A stretch of DNA of 64,000 nt from Aselliscus stoliczkanus (GCA_033961575.1 CM066739.1:70060559-70124558), one strand, 5' to 3'. Positions 1-10,870 are shown, counted from the stretch's first letter. The notes: generated from the letters alone by a model not told the origin. Made by a program: numbers and translations.

Positions 1-233
1 ATCGTGACCAAAAGAACTGTACAGGAATATTGAATTCTAGTCAATAGAATTGTTTTCTGCAGTGCTGCAGGTTAGCAAATAACTATATAAGGGTAAGAAA
101 AGTCTAGTTTTTTACTGTTATTGATTGGAGTACAGCTCTACACTGTGGGGAGGGGGGGAGATTAGCATGAAGCCAGTGATTTTGGATTGGGATTGGAGGT
201 ATAAGTGCTTGTATGTATTCATCGCTTGACTTG

Positions 234-308
234 TCCTTCCTTCCTTCCTTCCTTCCTTCCTTCCTTCCTTCCTTCCTTCCTTCCTTCCTTCCTTCCTTCC
301 TTCCTTCC

Positions 309-357
<49 letters not shown>
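234..357. repeat. Compound microsatellite (CCTT)n then (TATC)n
   Basis: About 19 tandem CCTT units (234-309) pass directly into about 11 TATC units (314-357). The array is almost pure, which usually means a high mutation rate and length polymorphism. Open frames across it (poly Ser/Phe/Leu/Pro, then Ile/Tyr/Leu/Ser) are a product of the repeat and not coding. Confidence 0.97.
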
Positions 358-359
358 AT

Positions 360-949
360 CTGTCTACTACCTACTTACCTAGGTGTGTGTATACAAACAC
401 CCATACATATAATACATTTCCTAGTTTTGTGTACTGAGGCATAGAAACAACACTCCAGGAACAGTGAGTACACTTAGCACCCAAATCTTGCTTTCTAAAT
501 AATACCTTCACCAAAAGAAATCAGGGCTCCTTGGGAAAGAAATAAGAACTGGATCAGAGAAATTATAAAATGAACCTCACATGTCATAACGAAAACTAAT
601 GAATACTCAAAAATCACAGGAACATGTCAAAATGATATAGGAGCCAGCTTGAAAGGGCCCCACTGGTTAAATTTGGGACAATTTAAGCATCAAAATAAAT
701 AATGATAATAATGGGTTATAATCCATAGAATGAAATAGGGTTCTATGAGTATAAGTAAGTAGCTAAATAATAAATAAATGGAGGAGAAGGAAAATCCCTT
801 CTTTAGAGTAAAATACCAATCTACATTTAGAAGGAATGAAGGAGTTAAAAATTGCTGTGGCAACCATCATGGTAATATTTTCTTTAATAGTGGAAAACCA
901 CCAGCATTTATTATGTTCACGATTCTGTGGGTCAGGAATTCAGGCAGGG
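360..949. other. Stretch without a recognised gene; possible old repeat
   Basis: No gene, promoter or clear element is visible. The part around 630-850 (aggggcccac-like text, then A-rich 'aataaataaatgg') recalls a common old mammalian interspersed repeat, but I cannot name the family. Frames here are short and lack coding character. Confidence 0.4.
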
Positions 950-1400
950 CACAGCAGGGATGGTTCATTTCTACTTCACTATGTCTGGGGTCTTAGCTGA
1001 GGTGGCTCAAGGGCTGGAGATGGCTGGGATGGCTTGCCTGGGGTCATATGTCTGGGACCTTGATTCTTTTGTACATGGCACCTGTTGGACTGCAATGTCC
1101 AATGTGGCTACCTTCACATGTCACATGTTGCCAGGGCTGGAATAGCCAGAGGTGGCTGACATCTTCTCGCTACACATGCCATTCCCAGGATAATAGGACT
1201 TCTTATGTAGCAGATGGCTCCCTCCCCAGAGCAAGAGTTGCAATGATGACTTCCAAGAGACCCGGGAGGAAACTGCAAAGCTTCTTACAACCTTACCTCA
1301 GAAGTCCCAGAATCACGTTTGCAACGTGCTGTGGGGCAAGAAAGCCATGAAGCCCAGCTCAGACTCAGGGAGAGTGCAGGAAGAGACCCAGCCTCTTGAC
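950..1400 (-). mobile_element. Old LTR-like interspersed repeat
   Basis: The sequence starting 'ctgtgggtcaggaattcagg', followed by tggctcaagggctgg and cacttct-type blocks, follows a familiar mammalian repeat pattern of the MaLR/ERVL LTR kind read on the minus strand. It is GC-richer than its surroundings. Two overlapping frames here are byproducts. The family name is uncertain. Confidence 0.4.
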
Positions 1401-1499
1401 TGGGGAGTGGCATGTGTGTACAGAGGGAAGAAATTGGTGGTGGTGCTATGCAGACAAGTTACACAATGACTAGCATTCATTAACTAGATTTTTTACCCA

Positions 1500-1960
1500 G
1501 CAATCAGTCTTAGAGAGCTACGCAAGTGAGTCCATATAAATCTACATCATTTTTCTCATTGTTGCATCATTATCTACTAAGAGTATACCACAATCTATTT
1601 AGATATTTACTCCTCTAGGAATATATAGGTAGTTTCCATTTTTTCTATTTTAAAGTCATCCCTGAATATGCTTAGTTTTGTTTATGTTCTAGTGTTTCTA
1701 AAGTTAATATTGAGAAGTGAAATTAGCTTTTTAGTGTCATAGGATATGAACATATTTAACAGATACTACCAACTTGCTCTCCAAATTGGCTCATCTAGTT
1801 TATATTTTCCCATGAGTGCATGACAGTACCAGGTTCCCTAATCACTTGATACTATCAAACCTTTTGAAATATGTGTGAATTGAATGCTTACTTATCATTG
1901 GATTTGTTCTTCTGTGAATTCCTATTCATGTCTTTTTCTCCACTGTAATTTTTTGTTTCT
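1500..1960 (-). mobile_element. Old LINE-1 3' UTR fragment
   Basis: The order of phrases ('gtgtcataggatatgaacat', 'ccaaattggctcatctag', 'cccatgagtgcatgacag') matches the degenerate 3' part of an old mammalian L1 (L1M type) on the minus strand. It is strongly diverged, with no readable ORF2. Confidence 0.55.
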
Positions 1961-2269
1961 CTTTATTGTTCTACGTTGGTATTTTACTCCAAAGAGGAGA
2001 TTTTTCTTCTCTATTTATTTATTCAAATCCTCTTTCGCTTACCTATTCAGAGCAAGTTTTAATGAAAGCTAGGACCCTGGTTATAGGACTGATGCTCTGA
2101 TGAAGGGGAAGTTTCAGAGCTATGAACCTCAGTTCTGGAGTCACTATGCATACTTATAATTTAGCCAAAAATTGTATTCCAGGATCAACTAGAGTCCCAA
2201 AGAGTCCTCAGATAAACCCCTTGCCCTGACGTTGCAAATTATACCCTTGATAATGGCTTTAAAAACGTA

Positions 2270-2440
2270 GTTCTCAACCAGTGGTCTCAGTTACCTGGGT
2301 GCTTGTAAAGGTTCCTGGACAATGTTTCAGGTCAGCTGCATCAGAATGTTATGGGGCATGTCCTAGGAGTCTGCATTTTCAACTAGTCATTAACTACTCA
2401 CCACTAAAGTTTGAAAATCACTACCCTGGCATAGGCCAGG
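2270..2440 (+). mobile_element. MER5A-like hAT-Charlie fragment
   Basis: It begins 'gttctcaaccagtggtctca', includes tcagctgcatcagaatg, and ends 'gtttgaaaatcacta', the normal outline of the nonautonomous DNA transposon MER5A. It is inactive and very old (shared by placental mammals). Confidence 0.7.
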
Positions 2441-2561
2441 CATTTATATTAGGAACGGAGGAGATGAATGAGGGGTGGAATAATATGTCACCTTTCTGGG
2501 TGGCAATGGGAAGGAGAAATTGAGCCACATAATCAGAATCAGAGCTAGAGGCTATCAGAGC

Positions 2562-2720
2562 TCAACTAATCTAGTGGCTCTAATACCATCAGCATCACCT
2601 GGAGACATTCAGCCCCATCAATGAAGTCAGAATCTCTGGGTGTTGGGTCAAAAATCGGCATTTGTAAAAAGTTATGTTGTATGTTATACACCTATGGTAA
2701 AGAATCACTATCCCAAACCA
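2562..2720 (+). mobile_element. Second MER5A-like fragment
   Basis: Contains 'catcagcatcacctggagac' and 'aagtcagaatctctgggtg', and closes with 'gtaaagaatcactatccc'. It lies about 120 bp downstream of another copy in the same orientation. Both are fossil copies with no coding capacity. Confidence 0.7.
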
Positions 2721-2834
2721 AACCCCTTAGTTTACAAAAAATTAAACTCAGGCCAAGTGAGCTTACATCATTTGTCTAGGGTCTCACAAGAGCTTGCCAG
2801 GCGTGGCCGGGTTGCCAGTGCTCTCTCTATTTAA

Positions 2835-3379
2835 CAGTTATTCTATTATTCTAGAAGGACTGATTTGGGTTGGAAAGTGTTAATGCTGGAAATACTTGCT
2901 TTGAGAATAAAGTGTTTTCATAATATTGGTAAGTGTTCTTTTCTAAAAGTCAATTCTGTATTTAGTGTCTGTATTTCTATAAGAATTAAAAGGGAAAAGC
3001 TGCCAGATCTCTGACTATAGCAGTATTCCTGGCAGGAAGCACAGCTTTAATTACACAGCTCTTCCCATTATCTACTTTTCCTCAAGTGGTTTTAGAAACC
3101 AACCTCTGCGTGAGTAATCAATCAGGGCCAGGATATTTGTATTTTATTTTATTTTTTACCCTCAAACTAGTACGTTCTCAGAACCTTTAAGGAAATATTT
3201 CACTCAAGTAAGATTATGAATGGATACTAAAACTATCATGTGACAGTCTGATGAGGAGCAAGATATCTACACAGTCTCAGAGTATCTCCCCACGTATTAC
3301 GCGTTAATTACAAAGAGAAAGGTAACAAACTACAGTGGAGAAATCTGATAGAAACCACCTAATAAAGTGATCGCTTCAC
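2835..3379. other. Unique sequence, no gene seen
   Basis: No open frame, splice-site/exon pattern or recognised repeat could be supported. The only simple-sequence run is a short T/A-rich one near 3140. Confidence 0.5.
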
Positions 3380-4020
3380 CTCATCGGCAGTGAGACAAAC
3401 TGACATCATGTGCCTTCAGATGCTGAGAAAGGCACAGCAATACTCTTGTGGAATTCTTACCAAAAGTGTGTAGTCTGAATCTAATCATGAGGAAATATTA
3501 GACAAAACCAAAACTGAGGGACATTCTACAAAGTAACTGGCTTGTCATGAGAAGGTTGTGAAAGAATGAAGAGCTGTTTCAGATTAAAGGAGATTAAAAA
3601 GACATGGCAGCTAAATGCAATACGAGGCCCTGGAATACACGATCCTGGAGTCCTATGCCTCCCGGCTCTATTCTTGGACATAATTAAGACAATTGGTGAA
3701 ATTTGAATAAGGTGTGTAGATGTGATATTAGTATTGTATCAATATGGATTCTCTGATTTTGAAATTATACTCTGACTATGAAAAAGAATGTTCTTATTCT
3801 TAGGAAATAAACATTGAAGCATTTTTATTTATTACAGTTTATTGGGGTGACAATGGTGAACAAAACTACATAGGTTTCAAGTGTACAGTACTATAATATA
3901 TCATTTATATATTGCATTATGTGTTCACCACTCAGGGTCATTGAAGTATTTTGAGGTACAAAGTATCATATCTTCACACTTACTTTCTAATGATTCTGAT
4001 TGTGTGTGTGTAAAAATACA
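3380..4020 (+). mobile_element. Old LINE-1-type 3' region, split by a younger L1
   Basis: Phrases such as 'agggacattctacaaagtaa', 'ttcagattaaaggagattaa' and 'gtattgtatcaatatgg' belong to a frequent old L1-like 3' region. It resumes at 3939 (attgaagtattttgaggtac) after a younger L1 tail interrupts it at 3827-3938, which gives the order of events. The family name is uncertain. Confidence 0.5.
3827..3938 (-). mobile_element. Short LINE-1 3' end with target-site duplication
   Basis: Starts with a T-rich stretch and 'gtttattggggtgacaatgg', the minus-strand 3' end of a bat/laurasiatherian L1. It is flanked by a near-perfect duplication, cattgaagcatttt (3812-3825) and cattgaagtatttt (3939-3952). 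Only about 110 bp of the element was copied. Confidence 0.85.
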
Positions 4021-4029
4021 CTCTTTTAA

Positions 4030-4250
4030 TTTCATGTAACTTTTACATTTGAAATAATTTCAAACCTAAAAGTTGCAAGAATAGTACAGGGAAATTTGAT
4101 ATATCCTTCCACAGATTCCCAGTTTTTAACATTTTATCACATTTATTTAATTATCTCTCTCATCCTATTCTTACAAATCCTAGGTGTGTTTGAAATTATT
4201 TCAAAATACAGAGCCACAAAAAATTAAAAGAGTGAATACTTTCTACTTCA
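4030..4250 (-). mobile_element. Old LINE-1 3' UTR piece
   Basis: 'gttgcaagaatagtacaggg', 'cccagtttttaacattttat' and cacatttatttaattatctctct follow the old L1M 3' UTR on the minus strand. Highly diverged. Confidence 0.5.
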
Positions 4251-4274
4251 TTTTGCTTGCTAAGTAAATAACAT

Positions 4275-4440
4275 AAGGTAGTGGTTAAGAACATTGATTT
4301 TAGAGCAATCTTCTCTGAGCTTCAGTTTTCTAATGTGTTAAATGATGAGAATACTGACCTTAGAGATTGAGTGTGAGAATCTAATGTATGTTAGATTCAT
4401 ACCATTAATTGTTACACAATAAGCAGACAGTACTCTATTA
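4275..4440 (+). mobile_element. MIR SINE
   Basis: Begins 'aggtagtggttaagaacatt' (the tRNA-derived head), then 'tgagcttcagttttctaatg' (the MIR core), and ends at 'cagtactctattattattt'. The B-box part is deleted. An ancient, inactive mammal-wide SINE. Confidence 0.75.
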
Positions 4441-4549
4441 TTATTTTTGCTTCCTTTATTTCTCTCATTTCTATGTATCCTTTCTCCTCTCCTGATGTAA
4501 TTCAAATAATTTCAGTACTTACTTTTAATCTTCATCCTGTTTTCTCTTT

Positions 4550-4912
4550 ATTTTTTAGTTCTGGAAGTTTCTATTGACATATCTTCAATACCCTGAGGAT
4601 ATTAAATATCCCCAGCCTGTCTAATCTACTAATAAGCCCATCAAAGACATTCTTTATTTTTGTTACAGTGTTTTCAATCTCTAGCATTTTTAAAATTCTG
4701 TCTTAGAATTTCCATCTCTCTACTTACATTATCCATTTATTCTTTCATGTTGTCTATTTTTTCTGTTGGAGCCCTTAATTTATTAATCATAGTTATTTTA
4801 AATTCAGACTGATAATTCCAACATCTCTGCCATATCCAAGGCTGGTTTCGATGCTTCCTCTGTGTTTCAGACTGTGTTTATTGTCATTTATGTGTAGTAT
4901 GCCTTGTAATTT
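4550..4912 (-). mobile_element. Old LINE-1 3' UTR, left part
   Basis: 'gaagtttctattgacatatc', 'aattccaacatctctgccat' and 'agtatgccttgtaattttt' match the old L1M 3' UTR read on the minus strand. The stretch 4715-4912 recurs at 5105-5303 on the other side of a younger insertion. Confidence 0.65.
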
Positions 4913-5104
4913 TTAAAAATTATTTTTCTTTCAGTTACAGCTGACATTCAATATTATTTTATATTAGTTTCAGGTATACAGCATAGTGGTTAGACATTTA
5001 TATAATTTAAGCAGTGATTTCCCCCCTTCCCCCGATATTGACTATATTCTCTATGCTATACTTTATGACTATTTTGTAACTACCAATTTGTATTTCTTAT
5101 CTCT
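4913..5104 (-). mobile_element. Younger LINE-1 3' end between long direct repeats
   Basis: After a T/A-rich start comes 'ttatattagtttcaggtata' and 'gcagtgatttccccccttcc', the minus-strand tail of a bat-type L1 subfamily. Immediately left and right lie about 200 bp direct repeats of the host L1M sequence, in the positions expected of a target-site duplication. Confidence 0.7.
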
Positions 5105-5940
5105 TCACCTTTTTTACTCACCTCTATACTTACATTATCCATCTATTCTAGCATGTTGTCTACTTTTTCCATTAGAGCCCTTACATAATTGTTTTAAATT
5201 CAGTCTGATAATTCCAACATTTCTGCTATACCCAAGGCTGGTTCTCATGCTTTCTGTCTCATCAAACTGTGTTTTTGCCATTTAGTATGGCTTGTAATTT
5301 TTTGTTGAAAGTCAATCATGATGCAGAACTCCTGTAAACAGGCCTTCAGTATGTGGTGGTGAAGTGTGTGTGTGGGGGGAGTGTTCTATAGTTCCATGAT
5401 TAGGTCTTAGTCTTTTAGTGAGCCTGAACCTCTGAACTGTGAACTTCACAAGTGTCTCTGCTCCCATCACAGGTGTGGCAGACAGTTGAAAGGTGCTGGA
5501 GTTGAGTATTTCCTCCACACTCCCAAGGAAGGCTAAATAAAGGTGGTCAATTAGGTCATGATAAAACCTGATGGGTTAGGTGCTAGTAAAATAGTTTCTC
5601 TTGAGCACAGGCCTTGTTGGGAAAATGATGCTATGGCATATTTCAAAATGGTTATTTTTCCCCTTCCTCTGACAGAAACCCAAGGGAATTTTTTCCTGAT
5701 ATTCATGGTGAGAAACTAGTAGAGTTCCAGAAGGTAAAACTTCCAAAAATGGGGGTTCACCCTGGAGTTTTTAACTCTCAGACTTGTCTACATTGAACCT
5801 TTAGCTATTTGTCAATTGCTTTCAGTGTTTCTTACCCTGTTTTGATTCTGAGAAAAAAAAGATACCTACCAAGAACGAAGGACTTCTGGTAGCTAGTGGC
5901 CAACAGGGCTTAAATTAAAACAAAAAACAAAAAACAAAAA
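5105..5940 (-). mobile_element. Old LINE-1 3' UTR, right part
   Basis: Repeats the 4715-4912 text and then carries on: 'gtatggcttgtaattttttg', 'gatgcagaactcctgtaaac', 'gagcctgaacctctgaactg', 'ggtggtcaattaggtcatga'. It closes near an A-rich stretch (5918-5942). It is part of one old L1M 3' UTR. The 68-residue minus-strand frame at 5312-5518 is incidental. Confidence 0.6.
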
Positions 5941-5942
5941 AA

Positions 5943-6573
5943 CAGAGCCTAGCAGCCATTTCTAAACATGGGCCTCTCACACAAGCTGCCTGCCTCTTGC
6001 ACTGAACTGCCTGCCTGCACTGTGTTCAACCAATAGGACTGAGACTTTCTCCATACAGTTGGAGTGGTGCAGCTATATCCCTATTATCATCCTCACAGAC
6101 CAATCATAGCAGTCCCATTCTGACCAATCAGGATAGTGTTTATTGGACCAATCAAACTGTGAAGATTTGGAGTCCGTCTATATAAGTCAGTTCCCCCTCT
6201 AGCTCCAGAACAGTTTCTCTTTCTATGGAGGACTGCATTTCCCTGGCTGGTGTCTTGCCGGCTCTGACCTGACCTGATCTGACCAGGGAGTGGAGCAGAG
6301 CAGGTGGAAGGAATTGGAGTGGAGTAGAGCAGAGTATCTCCTTGGAGCAGGGCCTCAACCACCCGAAGGCTGCCTCCTCCTCCACCTGGCCAGCCAGGGG
6401 GCGCCCCTGCCTCATCTGCCCACCCAAGGGCCTATTCCATCTAGTCTGCCTGGGGCTGCCTCACAGCTGTGTTGTTCCATAATTGAGCTGTAACACTATT
6501 GAGCTCTGCAGCCATGCTGAACCATCATTGAACTGTTTGTACTGAATAAAGTTTCCTTTTTCACCACACCACA
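5943..6573 (+). mobile_element. Retroviral LTR, probably ERV1/gammaretrovirus-like
   Basis: The promoter layout is unusually clear: four CCAAT boxes (6030, 6100, 6124 and 6148), TATATAA at 6179-6185, and AATAAA at 6545-6550 with a short T-rich downstream element. The LTR appears to end at 'caccaca' (6573). Two to three bases later comes ttggggattcctgttgg, placed like a primer-binding site but only a partial match to the tRNA-Pro type. The 5' boundary is approximate because it abuts A-rich L1 sequence. No gag, pol or env frame follows. Expression of such LTRs is normally driven by the CCAAT/TATA unit. Class assignment is inference. Confidence 0.7.
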
Positions 6574-6900
6574 AATTGGGGATTCCTGTTGGCATTGACT
6601 TGGCACCAATGACCATCGGTTGACACCTGATACTGGTTCCTGGAAATGTCTCTGGTAGGTTTCTGCTCTGGTAAGTTGTGATTCTATCTGCCTACCTGTC
6701 TCTCCAATTTTGGGGACAGCAGTTAGCCCTGTGACCTCACTTCTCTGACAGTTCGTTCAGTTTTTCACTTGTTATGGCAGAATGGCAACGTCCAGGCTCC
6801 TTATAAGCTGAACCAGGAACTGGAAGTTCCCTTGTTTAATTTCTTGTCTTCGAGAATACTGGGTTTGAAAGGTCAGTAAATTGACTTGAGTACATTTGGC
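6574..6900 (+). mobile_element. Remnant of the retroviral leader after the LTR
   Basis: Starts with the candidate primer-binding site and continues with 'ctggtaggtttctgctctgg' and 'gtctctccaattttggggac'. It is noncoding and has the position of a 5' untranslated leader. It then fades into ordinary sequence before any gag-like frame, so the provirus is truncated. Confidence 0.45.
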
Positions 6901-6942
6901 GATAATTTTCCTGTTTATAAAATACAGGCACATATGTACAAT

Positions 6943-7532
6943 GTTGTCTTACTCTCCTATTGCTGCTGTAATAAATTACTACAAACTTCCTAGATTAAAG
7001 CAGAAGTTTCAGTGGTTAAGCGCTGGCTTGGGAAGCCAGCGGCCCTGGTTCGGGTCCCACATATGAGGGCCAGTGACACTGCCCTCAAAAAAAAAAAAAA
7101 AAGCAGAAGTTTCTTCCCTTACAGGTGTTGAGGCCAGAAATCTGAAATCAATCTTATGAGGCTAAAATTAAGGTGTCTGTAGGGCTGGTTCTTTCTAGAG
7201 GTTCCGGGGAAGAATGCATTCCTCATCTCTTCCAGTTTTTAGGGGCTACAGACATTCCTTGGGTTTTGGCCACATCACTCCAATCTCTGCTTCTGTAATC
7301 ACATGGCCTTCCCTTCTGTGGTTAAGTTTTCCTCTACCTCCCTCTTAAAAGAGCATTTGTGATTACAGTTAGTCCTCACCTGGATCATTTAGGGCAACCT
7401 CCCCATCTCAAAATCCTTAACTTAATCACCTTTGTAAAATCCCTTTTGCCTTATAAGGTAACATCCACAGGTTCCAGGCATCAGGAGGTTATCTTTATGG
7501 GTCATTATTCAGCCTATTACCAATGTGTTTGG
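6943..7532 (-). mobile_element. MLT1-type MaLR LTR, split by a SINE
   Basis: The reverse complement of an MLT1 LTR: 'cctattgctgctgtaataaa' at one end, 'aacttaatcacctttgtaaa' and 'tccacaggttccaggcatca' near the other. The younger short SINE at 7011-7102 interrupts it. The minus-strand element is an old solo LTR without coding function. Confidence 0.75.
7011..7102 (+). mobile_element. Short tRNA-derived SINE (type A), 5'-truncated
   Basis: Starts inside the head at 'agtggttaagcgctggcttg', carries the B-box-like ggttcgggtccc, the post-tRNA block 'gggccagtgacactgccctc' and a 16 bp A tail. The flanking duplication aagcagaagtttc is seen on both sides. The insertion is inside an MLT1 LTR. Spread most likely used L1 machinery (A tail and target duplication). 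Confidence 0.9.
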
Positions 7533-7777
7533 AAAAGTATTATCTCCTCTTCTGATTAATGTGCCTTGAGCAATTTTGATGACTTTAATTGAATGGAATT
7601 CATTGCAGAACAGAATAAATATTACTGGAGAAAGTATAAGAATAACTTTACGAGTGTTACAAAGAGGTCAGGAGGAAATGCCTTGCTATTTTTTGACTGA
7701 CCAAAATGGTGGTTTACGTTAAACTAAAGGCTCAATTCTAATAGCAACGACAAAATAAATTGATATGTACAGATTTT

Positions 7778-7878
7778 ATTTTTATTTCAGGTATACAAAA
7801 CAATGTAATAGTTCACCCCTCAAAAAGTGATAATCCCTCTCCCCCAATCTATTGCCCCTCTGATGTCATATAATATAA
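7778..7878 (-). mobile_element. Tiny LINE-1 3' end insertion
   Basis: 'atttcaggtatacaaaacaa', 'taatagttcacccctcaaaa' and cccctctgatgtcatataat match the tail of a bat L1 subfamily on the minus strand. The duplication acagatttt occurs at 7769-7777 and 7879-7887. Confidence 0.75.
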
Positions 7879-7879
7879 A

Positions 7880-9229
7880 CAGATTTTGATAGATGTTTGG
7901 CTAGGAGAAAGTTGTATTTCTCCAACTGTTTTTAAAAAAAAAAAAAATGGCGGGAGCTCCTATACGTAAAACCACAATACAGCATGTTCTGTGTTTTGCA
8001 AGAGGATTGTCCCGTTTCCATATACACTCTTCTGGGCTGTGCTGCAACTTTGCTATTCAAATTTTAATTTAAATAATTCATCCAAATAAGGCATTTTTGG
8101 ACAGAACACACGATAAGAGAATGTAGAGTGACTTGCCTAAGATCTTAACCCCCTTGGGAGTAACTCTAGACTTTGATGACTCCTAGGTCTGGCCAAAGGA
8201 TCAGAAATAACAAAACTGAAAATGATGAAAGGGTAGTGACACAAAAACATAGCACTTCAAAGTATTTCAGGAAAAAAGCATCTTTTAGTGGTTATCTCTG
8301 GCAGTTCAGGATAATCATTTAAGATGTCTGATGAAGCAATGAAAATAACTTCGAACTTTATGAAGAGTTGAAAGTTAGATTTAAATGCAAGCTTTGTCTC
8401 AACTTCAAAATATTGAATTTAGCAAGAAAAGTCTGTAATTACTATCATTGGTTGCTGAGGCCTGGAAATCACCATCATGTTCAATTAGACCCTCTGAATT
8501 CTGTCATTTCTTTGCTCCTTTATGTGGTGGGGAGGGAGAGTCCAGAGATAGTTATGGTAAAGCTTGTGGGCTCCCCTTCATTGTACAGATTTTTACTTTG
8601 GTGAGCAGGTCCAACATAAATATTTAAAACTTAAAACTACATGGGATTGGATTTTTCAAGTAAACCAGTATTGACAGGGCCATTTTTTAAAGTGAGATCC
8701 CAGACCATAAAGAAGGCAGTGATAGGTATCAAATTCTAAAAAGAGAATCACCATGAAAACAGCAATGCAAAGATGTAGATGTAAAGTCAGCATGATGTTG
8801 ATGACTTGAGAAAAGCTGAAGTTTTAAAAGTACTTCATTTGATGTATCACTGATATGACCTTTGTAAAAAGGAAGATTAAAAACTTACCCAGAACACATC
8901 ACCATACAGTCATATGGTATGAACTTAGTCTACCCCCAGTGATGTCATTGCTGGTTTCAGGCAATTCTAGGAAAAGACTATGTGGATAGATAAATGTACA
9001 TTGTACCTTCCAGTTTTAGGGTATTGGAATTGAGACCATATAAATTATAATTTGTTTATGTCTGCTCTTATGTCTAAAAGAAGTTGGGTTGCCTAGACAA
9101 TGAGTGTTTTGCTCGAATGAGATTTTAAAGAGAAACTAGTATTTAAAATGTAATGAATCACAGTAGAAATTTCCCCTTATGAAAGAAATCCAAAGCAACA
9201 GTAGATTACAGTTCAAGTGAAACAGACGG
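7880..9229. other. Unique sequence, no gene seen
   Basis: A 13 bp A run near 7933 is the only simple repeat. A minus-strand or plus-strand exon could not be supported: frames are under 80 codons and have no splice-site framing. No repeat family recognised with confidence. Confidence 0.5.
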
Positions 9230-9480
9230 AGTGATTAAGAGGTTGGGCGCCAGAGTCCGACACACACTTAAATTCTGGCTATGTCACTTACTACAGTGTA
9301 ATTTTGGGCAAATTACCTAAACTCTCTGTGCCCTGGTTTTCTCATTTGAATAATAATAATGTCAACAACAACGATAATAATAGCAAAACCAATTTCCAAG
9401 GTGTTTTGTGAAAAGTAAAAGTATTGATACATATGAAGTGCATAATTGCTCAGTGAATAGTAAATAGTATGATTGTTGTT
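9230..9480 (+). mobile_element. MIR SINE, near full length
   Basis: Contains 'gagtgattaagaggttgggc' (head), 'aattctggctatgtcactta', 'ttgggcaaattacctaaact' and 'ctgtgccctggttttctcat' (core), then the tail 'tgctcagtgaatagtaaata'. One of the best-preserved MIR copies in the window. Confidence 0.85.
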
Positions 9481-10059
9481 GCTGGGTTGAACTTCATTTC
9501 ATGGTCCAGGCTCCAAAGACTTCAGTGCTCTCTTCCCAACAAAGAGGCAGAGCAATGTATTGCTGGAGATGCCATCAGCCTCCAAAGCTAAGTATGTAAA
9601 TCTCTTAGTGATGTCATCTATGAGACCATTATTCATAGTTCCAAACAAATTTGTTAATAGACTTGTATTTTCTATCTATGACAGATATAGTGGGAAACAT
9701 TTTATAAATTTATGTTTAAACTTAAAACACCATTTCCATTTATCTGCCATTCAGACCACTATGAATTTAAAAAGTATGTCTCCTTGCCTTAGGTTTTCAT
9801 CATTTAGGGAATAAGTTTAAGTATACTTTCTCTACTGTTCATGCCTGAAAAAAATACAAACTTATTTGAACTCTTAATGTGTTCCAGGTATTATCTTAGG
9901 CATTTTTACATACTTCATTTTATTTAATATTCAAAATAGTTTTATGAGGTAGGAAATAATAATTAGAGTTTAAATTTATGGATTCTAATCATATTACTTT
10001 TTAGGCACCAATGTTTTTAAGTTTTTAGTCAGTATTTATATGGCAGCCTTTTTATCTAC

Positions 10060-10060
<1 letters not shown>

Positions 10061-10104
<44 letters not shown>
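10061..10104. repeat. (TG)n(GA)n microsatellite
   Basis: Seven GT units run directly into about fifteen GA units. Uninterrupted, so probably length-variable. Confidence 0.95.
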
Positions 10105-10107
<3 letters not shown>

Positions 10108-10144
10108 ACCATCCAGAGCTATATATTAAAGACACCAGGTGGGA

Positions 10145-10375
10145 ATTATGAAAGACCTTTGTTCTGGTCCTGACCCCAAACTAGTGCTGATCTTGTGGGA
10201 ACTACTTAACTTTTCTGCACTTTTGCTACTTCACTTGTAAAATGGGATTAATGTTATCTGCTTCATAGATTTATTCTGGGGACTAAATGACTGAATTAAT
10301 ATAGTGAAAAAAATGTTGGACATAGAGTCTGGCACACAATAAACAGTCATTTAATGGTAGTCATTATTTTTTATA
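10145..10375 (+). mobile_element. MIR SINE
   Basis: 'aactacttaacttttctgca', 'tcacttgtaaaatgggatta' and 'gtctggcacacaataaacag' follow the MIR core and tail in order. Old and inactive. Confidence 0.8.
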
Positions 10376-10403
10376 CACATGCAATGAGCTACTGATGGAT
10401 AAT

Positions 10404-10458
10404 ACACACACACACACACACACACGCATGCACACACACGCTCACCTCACACACACAC
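10404..10458. repeat. (CA)n microsatellite, interrupted
   Basis: CA repeats with gcatg and cgctcacct interruptions. Confidence 0.9.
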
Positions 10459-10554
10459 GGCTAGAGATTGTAGGAAATACCAAGCTAAAAGTTACACATT
10501 TATAGTATGTATTTGGATTTATAATTTAGAAAACAACATGCATATGTGAAAGAA

Positions 10555-10870
10555 GTGCTTTCTTGGAAGTACAAACAGGGCTTTATAAGAACATAGGAAA
10601 GAGTGGTAAATTCTTAGTGTTGGTATAACTCAAATGACAGAAGGTGGGAAAAGTAGTACCTGAACTGTGTTTTGAAAAATAAACAATATGTTACTGTTTG
10701 GAGAAGGGAGAAAAGAGCTTTCTAGATGCAGGGAACAGCATGCCTAAAAACCCTGAACTCTGGGGTACAGTGTGAAGGAGCAGTGTGGTACGACTGGACA
10801 GAGTTTATTGTGACATTGATTTAGAAATAAGCCTGAAAGTCAGGTGTGGCCTAGATTCTTAAAGCTTTGC
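10555..10870 (-). mobile_element. L2-like old LINE, antisense
   Basis: 'gtacctgaactgtgttttga' and 'tctagatgcagggaacagca' match the antisense L2-type pattern (gain, gagctg...cttgaa, cattccaggcagagggaacagc). Related text continues at 11460-11790 beyond a younger SINE. Confidence 0.5.

Noticed and set aside
205..444. Two frames of 74-79 codons with repeated Ser-Phe-Leu-Pro and Ile-Tyr-Leu-Ser
   Set aside because: Direct translation of the CCTT and TATC microsatellite.
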